A DNA stretch of 64,000 nt from Halichoerus grypus (GCF_964656455.1 NC_135719.1:72032283-72096282), one strand, 5' to 3'; positions 35,953-46,750 are shown, counted from the first letter of the stretch. Made by a program: numbers and translations. The notes: generated from the letters alone by a model not told the origin.

Positions 35953-36312
35953 TTTAATTTAATACTCTTTTTTGAAACAGTGATTCCTTTGGTTTTGAAT
36001 TTACTTTTTATAATTTAGATAAAAATATTCATTGGGTCTTAATAGTTTTATTGACTGGAACATCCCTTCAAATAACACACTGTCATTTTACCTCTTAAGC
36101 ATCAATTATGGCTGCAAAACGGAATTCAATATAAAAGAATCATACTTCCAAGTAAAGCTGGTACAACTTTTTGATCTTTATTTCTTTGGAGTGTTGTTCA
36201 TTGCCATCATTTAGTTAACATTATGTTTGCAATCAGGATAGGTTGATCTGTTCTGGACAAAAATGCCCAGTAAAGCTTTTTTTTTAATCTGTAAATTGTG
36301 GTTGAAATTAAT

Positions 36313-36812
36313 ATAGATTTCCCCTGCTATCCAGAAGTAGAACATTCCTATGAAACCTTTTGTAAGCCAAAACAGCATCAGGTAAAGAAGCAATTACCAT
36401 TAATTTATGTGGAAACATTTTTGAGCATTCCCAGACTGAAAAAATAATCTCTCTTAGATTTCTCTGATACCTTAGGATACATCTTGCTAATTAATGGATG
36501 AACAATATAAATTGAGATAAAGCACAGATGCTCACGGGCACAACTCAGGGCTATGGTGGCATGGTGCTGAGATGCTGAGTGTAGTTCTCAGGGAAAGAGC
36601 TTGGGGGGCCACTCTCACTGTTCGGCGTGTGTGCTGCCTCTGTAACAGCTTGCTGCGAAACAAATGCTGAACGCTATTTTTGCTTTTAGCCTTTTTTTCG
36701 TAAAAGCAAAAATCCTCTTTGGATTTCTTTTGGTTAGCAAAAACAGGTACTAATGTAGATCTTTTGTAAAAGCAAAGTGGTGTCATGTGAACTTTAGAAA
36801 AGTGAAGGATAC
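36313..36812. mobile_element. Non-autonomous DNA transposon (Tigger/mariner type)
   Basis: About 500 bp with imperfect inverted termini: left TTTCCCCTGCTATCCAGAAG with GAAACCTTTTGTAAGCC, right CTTTTGTAAAAGCAAAGTGG with ACTTTAGAAAAGTGAAGGAT. Interior GCTGAGTGTAGTTCTCAGGG and TTTCGTAAAAGCAAAAATCC. TA dinucleotides sit at both edges. The minus frame at 36532-36786 lies inside and is not a gene. It sits in the presumed 5' leader of the hAT element. Confidence 0.65.
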
Positions 36813-37152
36813 CTGTAATGCCAATTTCAGATTCCTAACACAGCTAGTGATGTTAAAAGTAGATTTGAAACAGGTTTGGTTAGAATGAAAACTATCAAAG
36901 TGACCTCAAAAGGAACATGTCATGAAGTTCTGTTAGATACAATTAGTAGGCAGCTTGTGTTATATGTGATTTACCAGGAAAGTTCACTGACATCCAAGCT
37001 GGTTCAGTGAGATGAGTCTGGGAATGTGAAATTGCTATGAAAGTTTCTAAATGCTTACTCTCGCATTCTCTTGTTATCTTGTCATGGACCCATAACAAAT
37101 GGCTTGTGGATTGTCACTGGTTCACGGACAACATTTTGTGTAGCACTAAAAT

Positions 37153-37873
37153 AGATGCCTCCTCCAAAACCCTTATGAAGCTGTCATAAGTTCTCCAATA
37201 TTTGCTGAGAGTTACTGGACTGATAACCTACTCCTCTCAGTCATAAAATAAGATTAGGGATTACATTTGGCCATGTGTATCAAAACAAAGCAAATAATGT
37301 GACTTATACAAGGTAGCAGTTATTTTAAAGGCATCTGGTGTGGGTTGTATAGTCAGTGATCCTTTGCATCAGGAACTCAGGCTTTTTCTGTCATTGTTTC
37401 ACTGGACATGGCTTTCTTTTTCACTGTACCTCATGATTCAAGATGGCTTATGTCCACATTCCAGCCAGGGAATGGGATGGGAGAGCGGGAGCTTGGAAGA
37501 GCCTTTTAAGGCACTTTCTGGAATTTGCATGTATTGTTTCCACACACATTTCATTGACAAGAGCTTTAGTTGTAAAACCAGCCATACCAAGTTGCAAGAA
37601 ATTTTCTGAAATGTAATAATTATTCCAGGAAGTTGTGTTCACCTAAGATACTTCAGAACATTAGGCTATCAGGTAGAAAAGAATGTCAGGATTCCATTAG
37701 GCGGCACAAACTATTACAGATTTTTAGCATGAGATAGTGTGATTTACCCCTTTTAGTGACAGGATCTACTCAGGGTCTATGAAGATTTATCCAATTTAGA
37801 ATTTTATAACTGACTTGCATTTTTAAACAACCCCATACTAAATGTATGCAGATTTCTAGCCCGGATGCTAGAT
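37153..37873. other. Unassigned non-coding sequence
   Basis: No repeat or gene recognised between the hAT region and the next CanSINE. Confidence 0.4.
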
Positions 37874-37889
37874 TGGTACATATGTTTTC

Positions 37890-38101
37890 TTTTTTTTTTT
37901 TTTTTTTTTTTTAAAGATTTTGTTTATTTATTTGACAGAGAGAGACACAGCGAGAGAGGGAACACAAGCAGGGGGAGTGGGAGAGGGAGAAGCAGGCTTC
38001 CCGCGGAGCGGGGAGCCCGATGCGGGGCTCGATCCCAGGACCCTGGGATCATGACCTGAGCCGAAGGCAGACGCTTAACGACTGAGCCACCCAGGCGCCC
38101 C
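37890..38101 (-). mobile_element. CanSINE, youngest-looking copy
   Basis: Antisense CanSINE that looks nearly consensus throughout, with CpG sites still intact in the body (CCCGCGGAGCGGGGAGCCCG) and a long unbroken T tail. The 16-bp target duplication TGGTACATATGTTTTC is exact at 37874-37889 and 38102-38117. These are signs of a recent insertion. Confidence 0.98.
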
Positions 38102-38189
38102 TGGTACATATGTTTTCCAAATAAAATTATGTACAGCTGTGGCAAGAGACACCCTCGTAGCCAAGATTCAAAACCTGCAGCTGGATACT

Positions 38190-38345
38190 GTCTGTGAGAG
38201 GTGCTGTGGATATGGCAGTGGACAAGGCAGGGTCTGTCATTACAGAGCTTACAGCCTAGCAAAGGAGATAACAAGTAGACAGATAATGGCAATATGGTAT
38301 GAAATGGGCTTTGAAGGATACCGTCAGAGTGATTTCAGAGCAGAC
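38190..38345 (+). repeat. Ancient dispersed repeat, same unnamed family as 30270
   Basis: GTCATTACAGAGCTTACAGC, CTAGCAAAGGAGATAACAAG and GACAGATAATGGCAATATGG follow the shared order. Confidence 0.5.
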
Positions 38346-39346
38346 TAAAAGACTTCCAGTTGGAATCAGATTCAGTCTATTCTTGTGGAAGTATTATGTC
38401 CAGCAGAGGTTCTGCTGCTTAGCTAAAAATTACTTGAGGCAGGAAGGACTGCCACTAGATATGTTAACATAATGTTGCCAGTTCGTTTCCCCTAAACTCT
38501 GCTCATTAAGTCTAGATGGGAACACCCATTATTGGAGAAACCCCAGGTCTTAGAAATCCTAGAAGGGAGCCTCTCTATAGCACCACATTGGCAACAAGAG
38601 TTTCTCTCTCTCTATAAAATTTACTTAAAAAAAGCCTTTAAAAAAACAAAACAAAACAAAACTTGAGTGAATGTGCTTTTAGCAATGGAAGCTATTTAAG
38701 AAATGTGTCCGTTTGTTCAGGTTAATAAATTAGAATCAAGACTGCTGAAATGTGGGGATATGGGCAAATATGTCCACTCTTGTATATACATATAGATAGG
38801 TAAATATTTTTGCATATTTTACTTTACACTTATTTCTTTGTGGCCAAGACACTGATGCTGAGGTCTGTGCATCAGACTTCTGTAACCAACAGAAACGCAG
38901 CTCCCTTTACATATATTCAGTTACCGAGTTCTCCTAACAGGGACTTTTTCCAGGTGTTTCAAACTTTTGTTCTTCATAGATCTCTTCTTGTTTTTTTTTT
39001 TTTTTTTTCAGAGATTTCATTCCATTCTCATATGGTTAGATACCTTCAGATTGCTGTTTTTTGAAATCTGCCTCAGAAGGAAACTATTATGGAGTCTTGT
39101 ATTTGTAGAACTAGCTAATGTATCTTTCATGAAACCTTTCTCCGTCATCTCAGATCAAATTCATTCGCTTTCCCTCTGTCAGTCTCAGGGCGACTGGTTT
39201 TTCTTGCTTTCTTGGAATTTCTGTCAGATTAGGTACAACAGTTATCTATGGGCAGACATGTTGGTTTTTCCACTCCCCAACCAACTTCTAGGTTGTATCT
39301 TTTTTGAGAAAGTCAGTGTCTTTCTCATATTCTCCAATTTATTACT
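38346..39346. other. Unassigned sequence with (AAAAC)n
   Basis: A short (AAAAC)n run at 38639-38662 follows TTTCTCTCTCTCTATAAAAT, which could be the tail of a severely truncated SINE. Nothing else recognised. Confidence 0.4.
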
Positions 39347-39732
39347 TGTTATGTATTGAGTCCCAACCTCCCACATTAATATATAGAAACCCTAACCCCC
39401 AATGTGACTGTATTTGGAGATAGGGCCTTTAAGGAGGTAATTAGGTTTAAGTAAAGTGTTAAGGGTGGGCCCCTAATCAGGACTGGTATTCTTATCAGAG
39501 GTGGAAGAGATACAAGATCTCAGTCTCTCCTTCTCTCTCTCTCTGCACAGAGAGAGAAGGTCATGGGAGGGCACATCTAGGTGGTAGACACCTGCAAGCC
39601 TGGGAGAGAAGGCTTGCCAGAAACCAACTTTTTTGGCACCTTGTTCTTGGACTTGTAGCATCCAGAACAATTTCTATTGTTTAAGTCCCCCAGTCTGTGG
39701 TATTTTGTTATGGCAGCTCTAGCAGACTATAC
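39347..39732 (+). mobile_element. Solo LTR, MaLR (MLT1-like)
   Basis: MLT1 order: TGTTATGTATTGAGTCCCAA, CCCCCAATGTGACTGTATTT, GGAGATAGGGCCTTTAAGGA, GGGTGGGCCCCTAATCAGGA, a GAAACCAAC block, CCCCCAGTCTGTGGTATTTT, and a GGCAGCTCTAGCAGACTA end. No internal region. Confidence 0.9.
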
Positions 39733-39908
39733 GTTACCTAGCACACAGTATTTAGCATATAATTTCTACTCAATAGATACTTATTTCTTATTGACAGTAA
39801 TTAATTATTTTTGTGGGGAAGAACTTAGTTCTATAATTATCTTACATTCTTGTATTAGAGAAGTCATTTCTAAGAGTTTATTTAAATGCCTCTCCCCAGC
39901 GTCTTAAT

Positions 39909-39917
39909 ACACACGCG

Positions 39918-39949
<32 letters not shown>
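39909..39949. repeat. (CA)n microsatellite
   Basis: ACACACGCGCACACACACAC continuing as pure CA to CACACGCACAC. Confidence 0.95.
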
Positions 39950-40234
39950 TCCATGCATGTGCTTGGCATTAGCCATTTTGAGTGCACAGAATGGCCACTA
40001 AATTTGCTTTTGTACCAGATAAATTGTCTAATTTCAAACTGTTGATAGACAGGAGATACTAAAGAACACAGTATGTTTCCTTAGAATCCTCCTCCTTGCA
40101 AGATACTTGTCATCCTAGTTTATTATTTCCCTCAAAGCCCATTTTTTGATATCTGAATCCATAACTTTTTGCTCATTTTTGTCATTAGCACCTATCCAGA
40201 TAGGCTGCTGTGGAGGAAGGGGCATTTAAACATT

Positions 40235-40415
40235 CATTCACTTATTTACTCACTCAATCACTTAAAACAGTTTTAGAGATTTCCTATTGCCAAGCACTAT
40301 TCTGGGAACTATAATAAATATAGGGGTAAAAAGAGGATGTCCCTACTTTTATGTTTATCGTCTAGTGCTGGAAGATTCAGGCTATATACATGTGAACAAG
40401 CAAATAAATAAGATG
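40235..40415 (+). repeat. Ancient dispersed repeat, same unnamed family
   Basis: CCAAGCACTATTCTGGGAAC, a diverged GGATGTCCCTACTTTTATGT block, then GTGAACAAGCAAATAAATAA, following the family order (size summary, body, AAATAAATAA). Confidence 0.45.
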
Positions 40416-40424
40416 ATTTTATTT

Positions 40425-41095
40425 TTTATACTTTTTTATTTTGGTGAAATAAACATAACATAAAATTTACCATTTTAATCATTTAAAGCATACAATTCCA
40501 TGCCATTAAATACTATCATAATATGTTTTAATCCCTTCTTTTTAAAACAATTTTTTTATTTGAGTATAATTGACACACAATGTTGCATTGGTTTTAGGTA
40601 TACAACATAATGATTCAACTTCTCTGTACATTATGCTATGTTTACCACAAGTGTAATTGCTGTCAGTCACCATGTAATGCTACGACAGTATCACTAACCA
40701 TAATTCTTACCCTGTGCCTTTTATTCCCATGACTTATTCATTCCATAACTGGAAGCCTGTGTCTCCCACTCCTTTTCATGCATTTTGCCCATCCTCCATC
40801 CCCCTTCCCTCTGGCAAGCATCAGTTTGTTCTATTTATAGATCTGATTCCGCTCTTTGTTTATTCATTTGTTTTGTTTTTTAGATTGCACATATGAATGA
40901 AATCATATATTTGTCTTTCTTTAACTTACTTCACTTAACATAATACCCTCTAGGTCCATGTTATCACAAATGGCAAGATCTCATCCTTTTTATGGCCTTG
41001 TAATATTTCATTGTATGTCTGAATGTACGTATACACACACACACACGCACACACTTATACATACCTACATACACACATGGACACATCTTCCTTTT
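40425..41095 (-). mobile_element. LINE-1 (L1MA-like) 3' end, antisense; two adjoining L1 tails
   Basis: Left part (AACATAACATAAAATTTACC) is a separate old L1 tail. From about 40545: TTGAGTATAATTGACACACA, TTTTAGGTATACAACATAAT, then the ORF2 end in antisense (TAACTTACTTCACTTAACAT, AAATGGCAAGATCTCATCCT). A CA-rich microsatellite lies at 41031-41080. Confidence 0.85.
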
Positions 41096-42122
41096 AAAAA
41101 GAAGTATGGAGATATCTGAGCATTTTTAATTCCGGGTTTGTGGGGATGTATATCATGTATATTCTAATACATGATGATTGAAAGACAAAGCTATCTGAAT
41201 TTCCTAATTAACCACAACTAGTTATATACTAAGAAATGCAGATAACATGACCTAAAGTTAAAAATTGCTAGTACTTTTCACTGGATTCATGAAAAAAGTT
41301 AGATGCTAAAAATTCTTGGTAGAATGCATGGGGATAATAGGTTAAGGGCTTAATCTAAGATTGTGAATTTAGTAGTCAAGTTTGAGCTCCAACACTATGT
41401 TCATTGCCACCATATTGCTTTACCTTTTAAGCTTCAGCCAGCTGATCTATTGTTCAGGGAATATGATGCATATTATTCTGTCCTGTTTCTATTATTCAAG
41501 AACCACACAAAAAGAGTGAAATAATTTAACAGTTATAAAAGGTTTGAGAAATATGCAATCTCTAACATTTGATAATTTCCCTTATTTTCCCAAACATACA
41601 CTCAAACACCACAGAAACAACCAAGTAATATCAAATTACTGAACTAATCAAATTATCTGGGCAGTTGTCTCATCTCCCTACTTCCTATGCCTGAATAGAA
41701 AAGGTGACTCAATGAGAGCATTGCATGTGGACATGTCTGGGAAAACCCCATAGAGGGAGCAAATACACCTGTTATGGAAACATCTGTGGCTATTCCTAAG
41801 GAGAGGAATAAGCAGGATTAACACTATGTGTCAGTGACAGATGTTGCTCTACATCTCTAACCACAGAGGTCATGCTCATTTGTCCAGTATAGGACTGTCG
41901 CATACCCTGGGTTACTCACTCTTTATTCCCTGATCCTTTTGGGGTAGTAGGCTATGGCATACTTGTGGGAAAGTATCCTATATGCCCCAGTGATTGGAGC
42001 TTTAAACTATAAATACATATATTTAGCAAATACATATCTGGAGTAACCAACTTTACTGACCATGTGTCCTCTGTTAACCCCTTTGAATCTCATGCTGTTT
42101 TTATAAAATGGTCCTCATTGCT
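41096..42122. other. Unassigned non-coding sequence
   Basis: No repeat or gene recognised. Confidence 0.4.
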
Positions 42123-42510
42123 CTAATAGTCTGCTTGGGCTGCCATAACAAAAAAATCATGGACTGGGTAGCTTAACAACAGAAATTTATTTTTCTGCAG
42201 TTCTGGAGGCTGGAAGTCTGAGATCACTATGCCATCATGGTCAGTTTCTGGTGAGAGCTCTCTTCCTGGCTTGCACATGGCCACCTTCTTGCTGTGTCCT
42301 AAAATGCGTAGAGACAAAGATTTCTCTTTTTCTGTTCTTATAAAGCCACCAATCCTATCAGATAAGGGCCCCACCTTTTGATCTTATTTAACCTTAATAG
42401 TCTCCTAAAGCCTTACCTTTAAATATAGTCACATTGGGGGTTGGGGCTGCAACAAATGAATTTGGTAGTGGGTGGCGGGTGTAGGGGGACACAGTTCAGT
42501 CCACAGCATA
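42123..42510 (-). mobile_element. Solo LTR, MaLR (MLT1-like), antisense
   Basis: Complement of an MLT1 LTR: AGTCTGCTTGGGCTGCCATA, CAGTTCTGGAGGCTGGAAGT, GAGAGCTCTCTTCCTGGCTT, TCCTATCAGATAAGGGCCCC, TATAGTCACATTGGGGGTTG, ACACAGTTCAGTCCACAGCA. Confidence 0.9.
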
Positions 42511-42744
42511 TGGATATGTGAGGGTTAAGTGACAACAAGGTCAATTGTGAATACTTATTCAAGAAAAAAATTGTCTAGGAGTTTCATATCCAAGTCACAT
42601 TTTCTTTAAGTCAGTACCCTGCAAATGTCTTAGGTCAAGTATCATCTTTCCTTGAATGATTTTTTCCTTGATTTAAAAACTGGTGAAAGGTGATGGGGGC
42701 TTGAGTTGAATCAGATGGGAGACGACGAGCTGTCTTAACAGGGA

Positions 42745-42860
42745 AGTGGGTGAAGCATAATGGAAAGAACATTTGGCTTAAATATTCTCAGTTTTTAGTT
42801 CAGGCAAATAATTTAATCTCTCTAAGCTTTATCAGTAAGATGGAAACATTGATAACTACT
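42745..42860 (-). mobile_element. MIR fragment
   Basis: Antisense MIR: GGCAAATAATTTAATCTCTC, TAAGCTTTATCAGTAAGATG, GAAACATTGATAACTAC. Confidence 0.65.
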
Positions 42861-42864
42861 TTCT

Positions 42865-43428
42865 TTTTTGAATTTAAAATTTTTTATTGAGGTGTTGACA
42901 TATAACATTATAATTATCAAATTTTGATATTTGCATACACTGTGAAATAATAACCATGATAAGTCTAATTCTCATCCCAGGCCTAGTTACACATTTGTTT
43001 TTTTTTTTTTATGATGAGAACTTTTAAGATTTACTCTATTAGCAACTTTCAAATATGCAATATAGTATTATTAACTATAGTCACCATGTTGTACATTGTA
43101 TCCCCATGAATTTGTACTCTTTGACCCTCTTCACCCATTTTGCCCATCCCCATCCCCTCCCTTCTGGCAACCATCAACTTGTTTTTGGTATCTATGAGCT
43201 TGGTTTTTGTTTGTTTTGTTTTGATTTTTTTTTTTTTTTTTTAGATTCCACATTGTAAGTAAAATCATATGGTATTTGTCTTTCTTTCTTTGACTTATTT
43301 CACTTAGCATGCCGTCAGACCCCATCCATGTTGTCACAAATGGCAAGATTCCATTCTTTTTATATGGCTGAGTAGTATGCCATTATGTGTGTGTGTATAC
43401 ATTTTCTTTGTCCACTTATCCATTGATG
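42865..43428 (-). mobile_element. LINE-1 3' part of a twin-primed insertion
   Basis: Antisense L1MA-like 3' UTR and ORF2 end: TATTATTAACTATAGTCACC, CTTTGACTTATTTCACTTAG, CACAAATGGCAAGATTCCAT, CTTTGTCCACTTATCCATTG. At 43428 the orientation flips. Confidence 0.9.
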
Positions 43429-43882
43429 GGCACGTAGAAGACATACAGATGGCCAGCAGATACATGAAAAGATGATGAACAACACGAATCACCAGGGAAA
43501 TGCAAATCAAAACCACAATGATATCTCACACTTGATGGGGTGACTACTATTAAAAAGATGAGAAATGAGTGTTGGTGAGGATGTGGAGAAAAGGGAACTC
43601 TTATGTACTGTTGAAGGCAGTGCAAACTGGTGCAGCCACTATGAAAAACATATGGGGAAATAAAAACAAAAAAAAAACCTTAAAATAAAATAAAAATAGA
43701 AAATGTACGGGAGTTCCTAAAAAAAGTTTAAAGTAGAACTGTATGATCCAGCAATTCCACTTCTGGGTATTTATCTGAAGAAAAGTAAAACTGGGCATTT
43801 ACCTGAAGAAAATTAAAAAAGATATATGCACCCCCATGTTTACTGCAGCATTATTTATAATAGCCAAGATATGGATAACTAC
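43429..43882 (+). mobile_element. LINE-1 inverted 5' part of the same insertion
   Basis: Sense L1 ORF2 sequence: ATGGCCAGCAGATACATGAA, ACCAGGGAAATGCAAATCAA, TGTTGGTGAGGATGTGGAGA, CCAGCAATTCCACTTCTGGG, GCATTATTTATAATAGCCAA. In normal L1 order its right end (about 43882) comes immediately before the sequence that starts the antisense part at 43428. Confidence 0.9.
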
Positions 43883-44249
43883 CTCTTAATGTATCTTTGG
43901 AGTTTGAATGACTGAATAAAGTGCTTAGTGCAGGGACTTAGACATAGTAAGATGTTATGTATATTTCTCTTTCTTCCCCTTTCTTATTCTAATCAAGTTA
44001 AGCTACAATTTAGTTACTTATGAATTCCAACATGTGGGTTCAGTTCCAATTTGCAGTTTCAGGAAATCAAGAAGTGTGGAGACATTGTATGAGCAGTGTC
44101 ATGAAATATAAGAAAGTGAGGAGTCCAGCTTCAGTAATCTTTAAATTCTCCTTTAGTTGAAGGTGAGCTTAAGTGACACAGTTATGCAAAAAGTGAATTA
44201 ACCTTGCTTGCAATAGTAGGCAGTCTTTAAGAAATTAATGAATAGATTT

Positions 44250-44335
44250 CTTGAAGTGAAGCACAGTACCTTATTGCCTGTTATATTCCCAGTGCCTAGC
44301 ATAGTCCTGGCATATAGGACATTTTAAATGAATTC
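44250..44335 (+). mobile_element. L2 LINE 3' terminus
   Basis: TATTCCCAGTGCCTAGCATA, GTCCTGGCATATAGGACATT, TTAAATGAATTCTC: a diverged L2 tail. Confidence 0.65.
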
Positions 44336-46439
44336 TCTGCTGTTGCTAGAGTAAAATTTAATCAGGAGTAGGCAGTGTTGAATTGATTTGATTTTCTAAG
44401 CAGTATTAATTGCCTGCACATATAGACAATAAAAACAACAACAAAAATACCTGCCAAGAAATTGGTGCCTTGAAGCACCTTGTGAATATTGATGAGCATG
44501 TTTCCTATTTGTTTCTAGTGTTGGTCAAAAAACTAAACTCAGTAACTTCATTTCACCCTATGGAAGGGCCTGCAGTTCTTTTATATTCAGAACCACTGGA
44601 GTGAGGCATGTTAAATAATTCAAATGAGAAATTTCTAGTTTCTACCTTTATATATCTCCTGGGTTTTGTTTTGTTCACCCAGTCATCTGCAAAAACCATC
44701 AAATGCTCAAATTCATAGTCTGTGATTTGGTGACCCTGAACCTCTTGGTGGCCTGGAATGAACATGAAATACTCTTATCGAGCACTTGGAACCCAGTCAG
44801 ACATTAGTTTTCCTGCCATGAAATCCTCTGATGCCAATGAAGAGGGAAATCAGAAACAGAAATCAGACAATTCTGGCCCACTGCCTTCCAATACAATGGA
44901 TGAGTCACTGACAGAAATGGGGCTGGATGCTGGATATCTCTCTCCTAAATCCTTTTATCCCAGTTATTTAAGTTTGTTACTTCTTGGAGCCATGAAATTG
45001 AAGAATACTTTGCTGAGGTGATGAAGATTTTAGATTCTAAAATGTCCCCCTGCATCTCCTGTCGGGAAGTGTGAGCCTTGATTGGGGTGAGAGTTAATTT
45101 TCTGATGTTTATACACTCTTGTATAACTCATGTTCCACCCAAGAGAATGAATTTTCTGTACAAGAAGCCACGCCAATCCATTGAAAATCCTTGGGTTGCA
45201 TGTTTGTTTATAACTTTTCCATATAGTTGGTTCTGCTCCAACTCATTTGAAAGGGACATCTGTTGGATGATTTGGTCAATATCTATGTTTGCTAAAAGTC
45301 TACTCTGACAGGTCAGTGTAAAAGAACCCGAGATGGGGTGGGGGGAACTCAGTCACATGCTGAGGGGCTTGTAATTACAGGAATAGATTTGAGATGATTA
45401 TCCAAGACAGTGACTACAAGATTAAACTAGGCCACGGAGTTAGCCACAGGGCTTTGCAAATTCTTTGTGGTTCAATCCTCTAGGGTGTCCTGTCACTGTG
45501 CTTGCCAGTAATGAATATCACTTCCATGTGGGAGCTTTCAGGTCCTCTTGACGCACTCTGAAGCCATACATGTCTCAGTCACATCAGACATCATTCTGCT
45601 CTTCAACTTGAAGAACAGTCTGAGCAAGTTAGTGAGGTTTGCCATGGCATCAGACCTTCTAAAACCCACATCTCTTGAATAATAACTGTGATTCTGAATA
45701 GTTGACTCATGAATATTTCCTGCTAAGGAACAACAGGAGTAGTCTGAGGAAATGAAATCCATACAAGTAATTACCAAGCTTTATTTCATTCTGTGTTTGA
45801 ATACTCTTTAACTTCAGATGTTTTTACCAGACTGGTAACACATAGAAAAATCAGTTGATATGACTATCCTCTTCTTTTTTCCTTCACTTCTCTAGTGTGG
45901 TGCTAACTGTAGGGAAGGAAGTGGCACGAGAAAACAAAAATCAGCCATCCCAGTCCATTTCTCTCTCTCCTGGCAATCCTGTTTTGAAGGCAGTCAAGCC
46001 AAAATCAATCAGAGATGGGGTGGGAAACCTCTGTAGCACTATGATACACGATAAGCTTATGTAAATGGTCAAGTTACAGATTGTTGGCACTGAGTCTCTT
46101 CTTTAAAATGGTCTTATGCTCTTGGCATAACTATAAGAGTGAGTCCCCAGGAAAGCCTGCCTTGAAGTACCACATTGCTGAAGAGTATGATAGTACTCAG
46201 TATTATGGAACAGCGTAAGAATCCAGGCACCTTCTCAAGTCTAGAGGGAGCCAGAAGTATGCTTCTTTATAGGAAGAGTGACACTGGAACCCTCCTGAGC
46301 TCTCTGAGGTCCCTAAGTATACCACCCCCTCACCCCTGCAACTACCCAAGTGATGTCCTGTAAATGATTAGATTGTGGTCTATAGAAGAGTTTCTGCATA
46401 TGAAAAAAAAAATCAATTTTGGAATAAGAGTTGTCACCA
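44336..46439. other. Unassigned non-coding sequence
   Basis: About 2.1 kb without a named repeat. An 87-codon plus-strand frame at 44758-45021 opens with Met-Asn-Met-Lys-Tyr-Ser-Tyr, has a hydrophilic Ser/Glu/Lys/Asn-rich middle and is not low-complexity. It has an in-frame stop just upstream and no family I recognise. A 70-codon frame on the other strand (44553-44765) abuts it. I do not call either a gene. Confidence 0.4.
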
Positions 46440-46645
46440 GAAAGATTTCCATTTATCAAGCACCTATTAGGAAGCAGACTCTTTGTGAGGGACATTACAG
46501 ATACTCTTTTATGTACTTCTCACCAGGATACATTTAGGTCTTGTTCCCATTGTACAGGTGAGGAAAATGAAGCATCAGGGGATTAGGTAGCTAGTCTCAG
46601 GCAACCCATTTATCAAGTGGCAGAACCTGGAGTTGAGTTCAGGTC
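46440..46645 (+). mobile_element. MIR
   Basis: Sense MIR, almost full: CATTTATCAAGCACCTATTA, CCATTGTACAGGTGAGGAAA, CAGAACCTGGAGTTGAGTTC. Confidence 0.85.
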
Positions 46646-46750
46646 AGAATGAAGCTCCTTAAGGTCAGAATTTTTCTCTCTTTGCTCCTGAAGTATTCCT
46701 AAGTACCTGGAAGAGTGCCTGGCCGATTGTAGGTGCTCAGCCTATGTTGT
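46646..46750 (+). mobile_element. L2 LINE 3' terminus
   Basis: AGCTCCTTAAGGTCAGAATT, GAGTGCCTGGCCGATTGTAG, GTGCTCAGCCTATGTTG: an L2 tail next to the MIR. Confidence 0.7.

Larger units (their letters stand above)
34330..36215 (-). pseudogene. Decayed hAT transposase gene (BED finger plus hAT core plus hATC)
   Basis: Not an open gene, but conserved landmarks of a Charlie/ZBED/FAM200-type hAT transposase lie in the correct order on the minus strand. At 36082 QCVI marks the BED zinc finger; the next codon, where the second Cys is expected, is TGA. ALLASYK (35932-35912) matches the post-BED 'ASY' motif. HDGDTKEELFF is at 35638-35606. GVCTNGTAIITGKHSG starts at 35518, matching the hAT core 'GVCTDGA..M.GKHSG', and is followed by GCFLHQE. 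FLQDKNQFQHFKDIN (35210-35166) is in a shifted frame. WRKVKNEYPEFAAVTLKF lies near 34723-34670. YLCETRFST (34387-34361), the hATC dimerisation motif, is separated from it by a CanSINE. Without the insertions the length suits a protein of about 590 residues. Stops and frameshifts show it is dead. Whether it is a transposon relic or a retrocopy of a domesticated gene is not settled; no poly(A) tail is visible. Confidence 0.85.
33635..37152 (-). mobile_element. Candidate autonomous hAT (Charlie-like) element with later insertions
   Basis: Proposed outer limits of the element that carried the transposase gene at 34330-36215. The right edge (CTGGTTCACGGACAACATTT, then TGTGTAGCACTA) reads in complement as a Charlie/MER5-type end. 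The left edge (AGTGTATCTTAGACCATCTG, then TGGAAAAGGACCAGT) is only weakly related. Subtracting the two CanSINEs, the DNA transposon at 36313-36812 and the small tandem repeat leaves about 2.6 kb, the size expected of an autonomous Charlie element. No convincing 8-bp target duplication was found, so the borders are tentative. Confidence 0.4.

Noticed and set aside
38580..38665. Possible truncated CanSINE tail (CTCTCTCTATAAAATTTACTT then AAAAC repeats)
   Set aside because: No SINE body or target duplication is visible, so it is left as simple repeat only.
38967..39359. 130-codon Phe/Leu-rich frame that looks membrane-like
   Set aside because: The hydrophobic character comes from a T run and T-rich DNA; there is no transmembrane family match.
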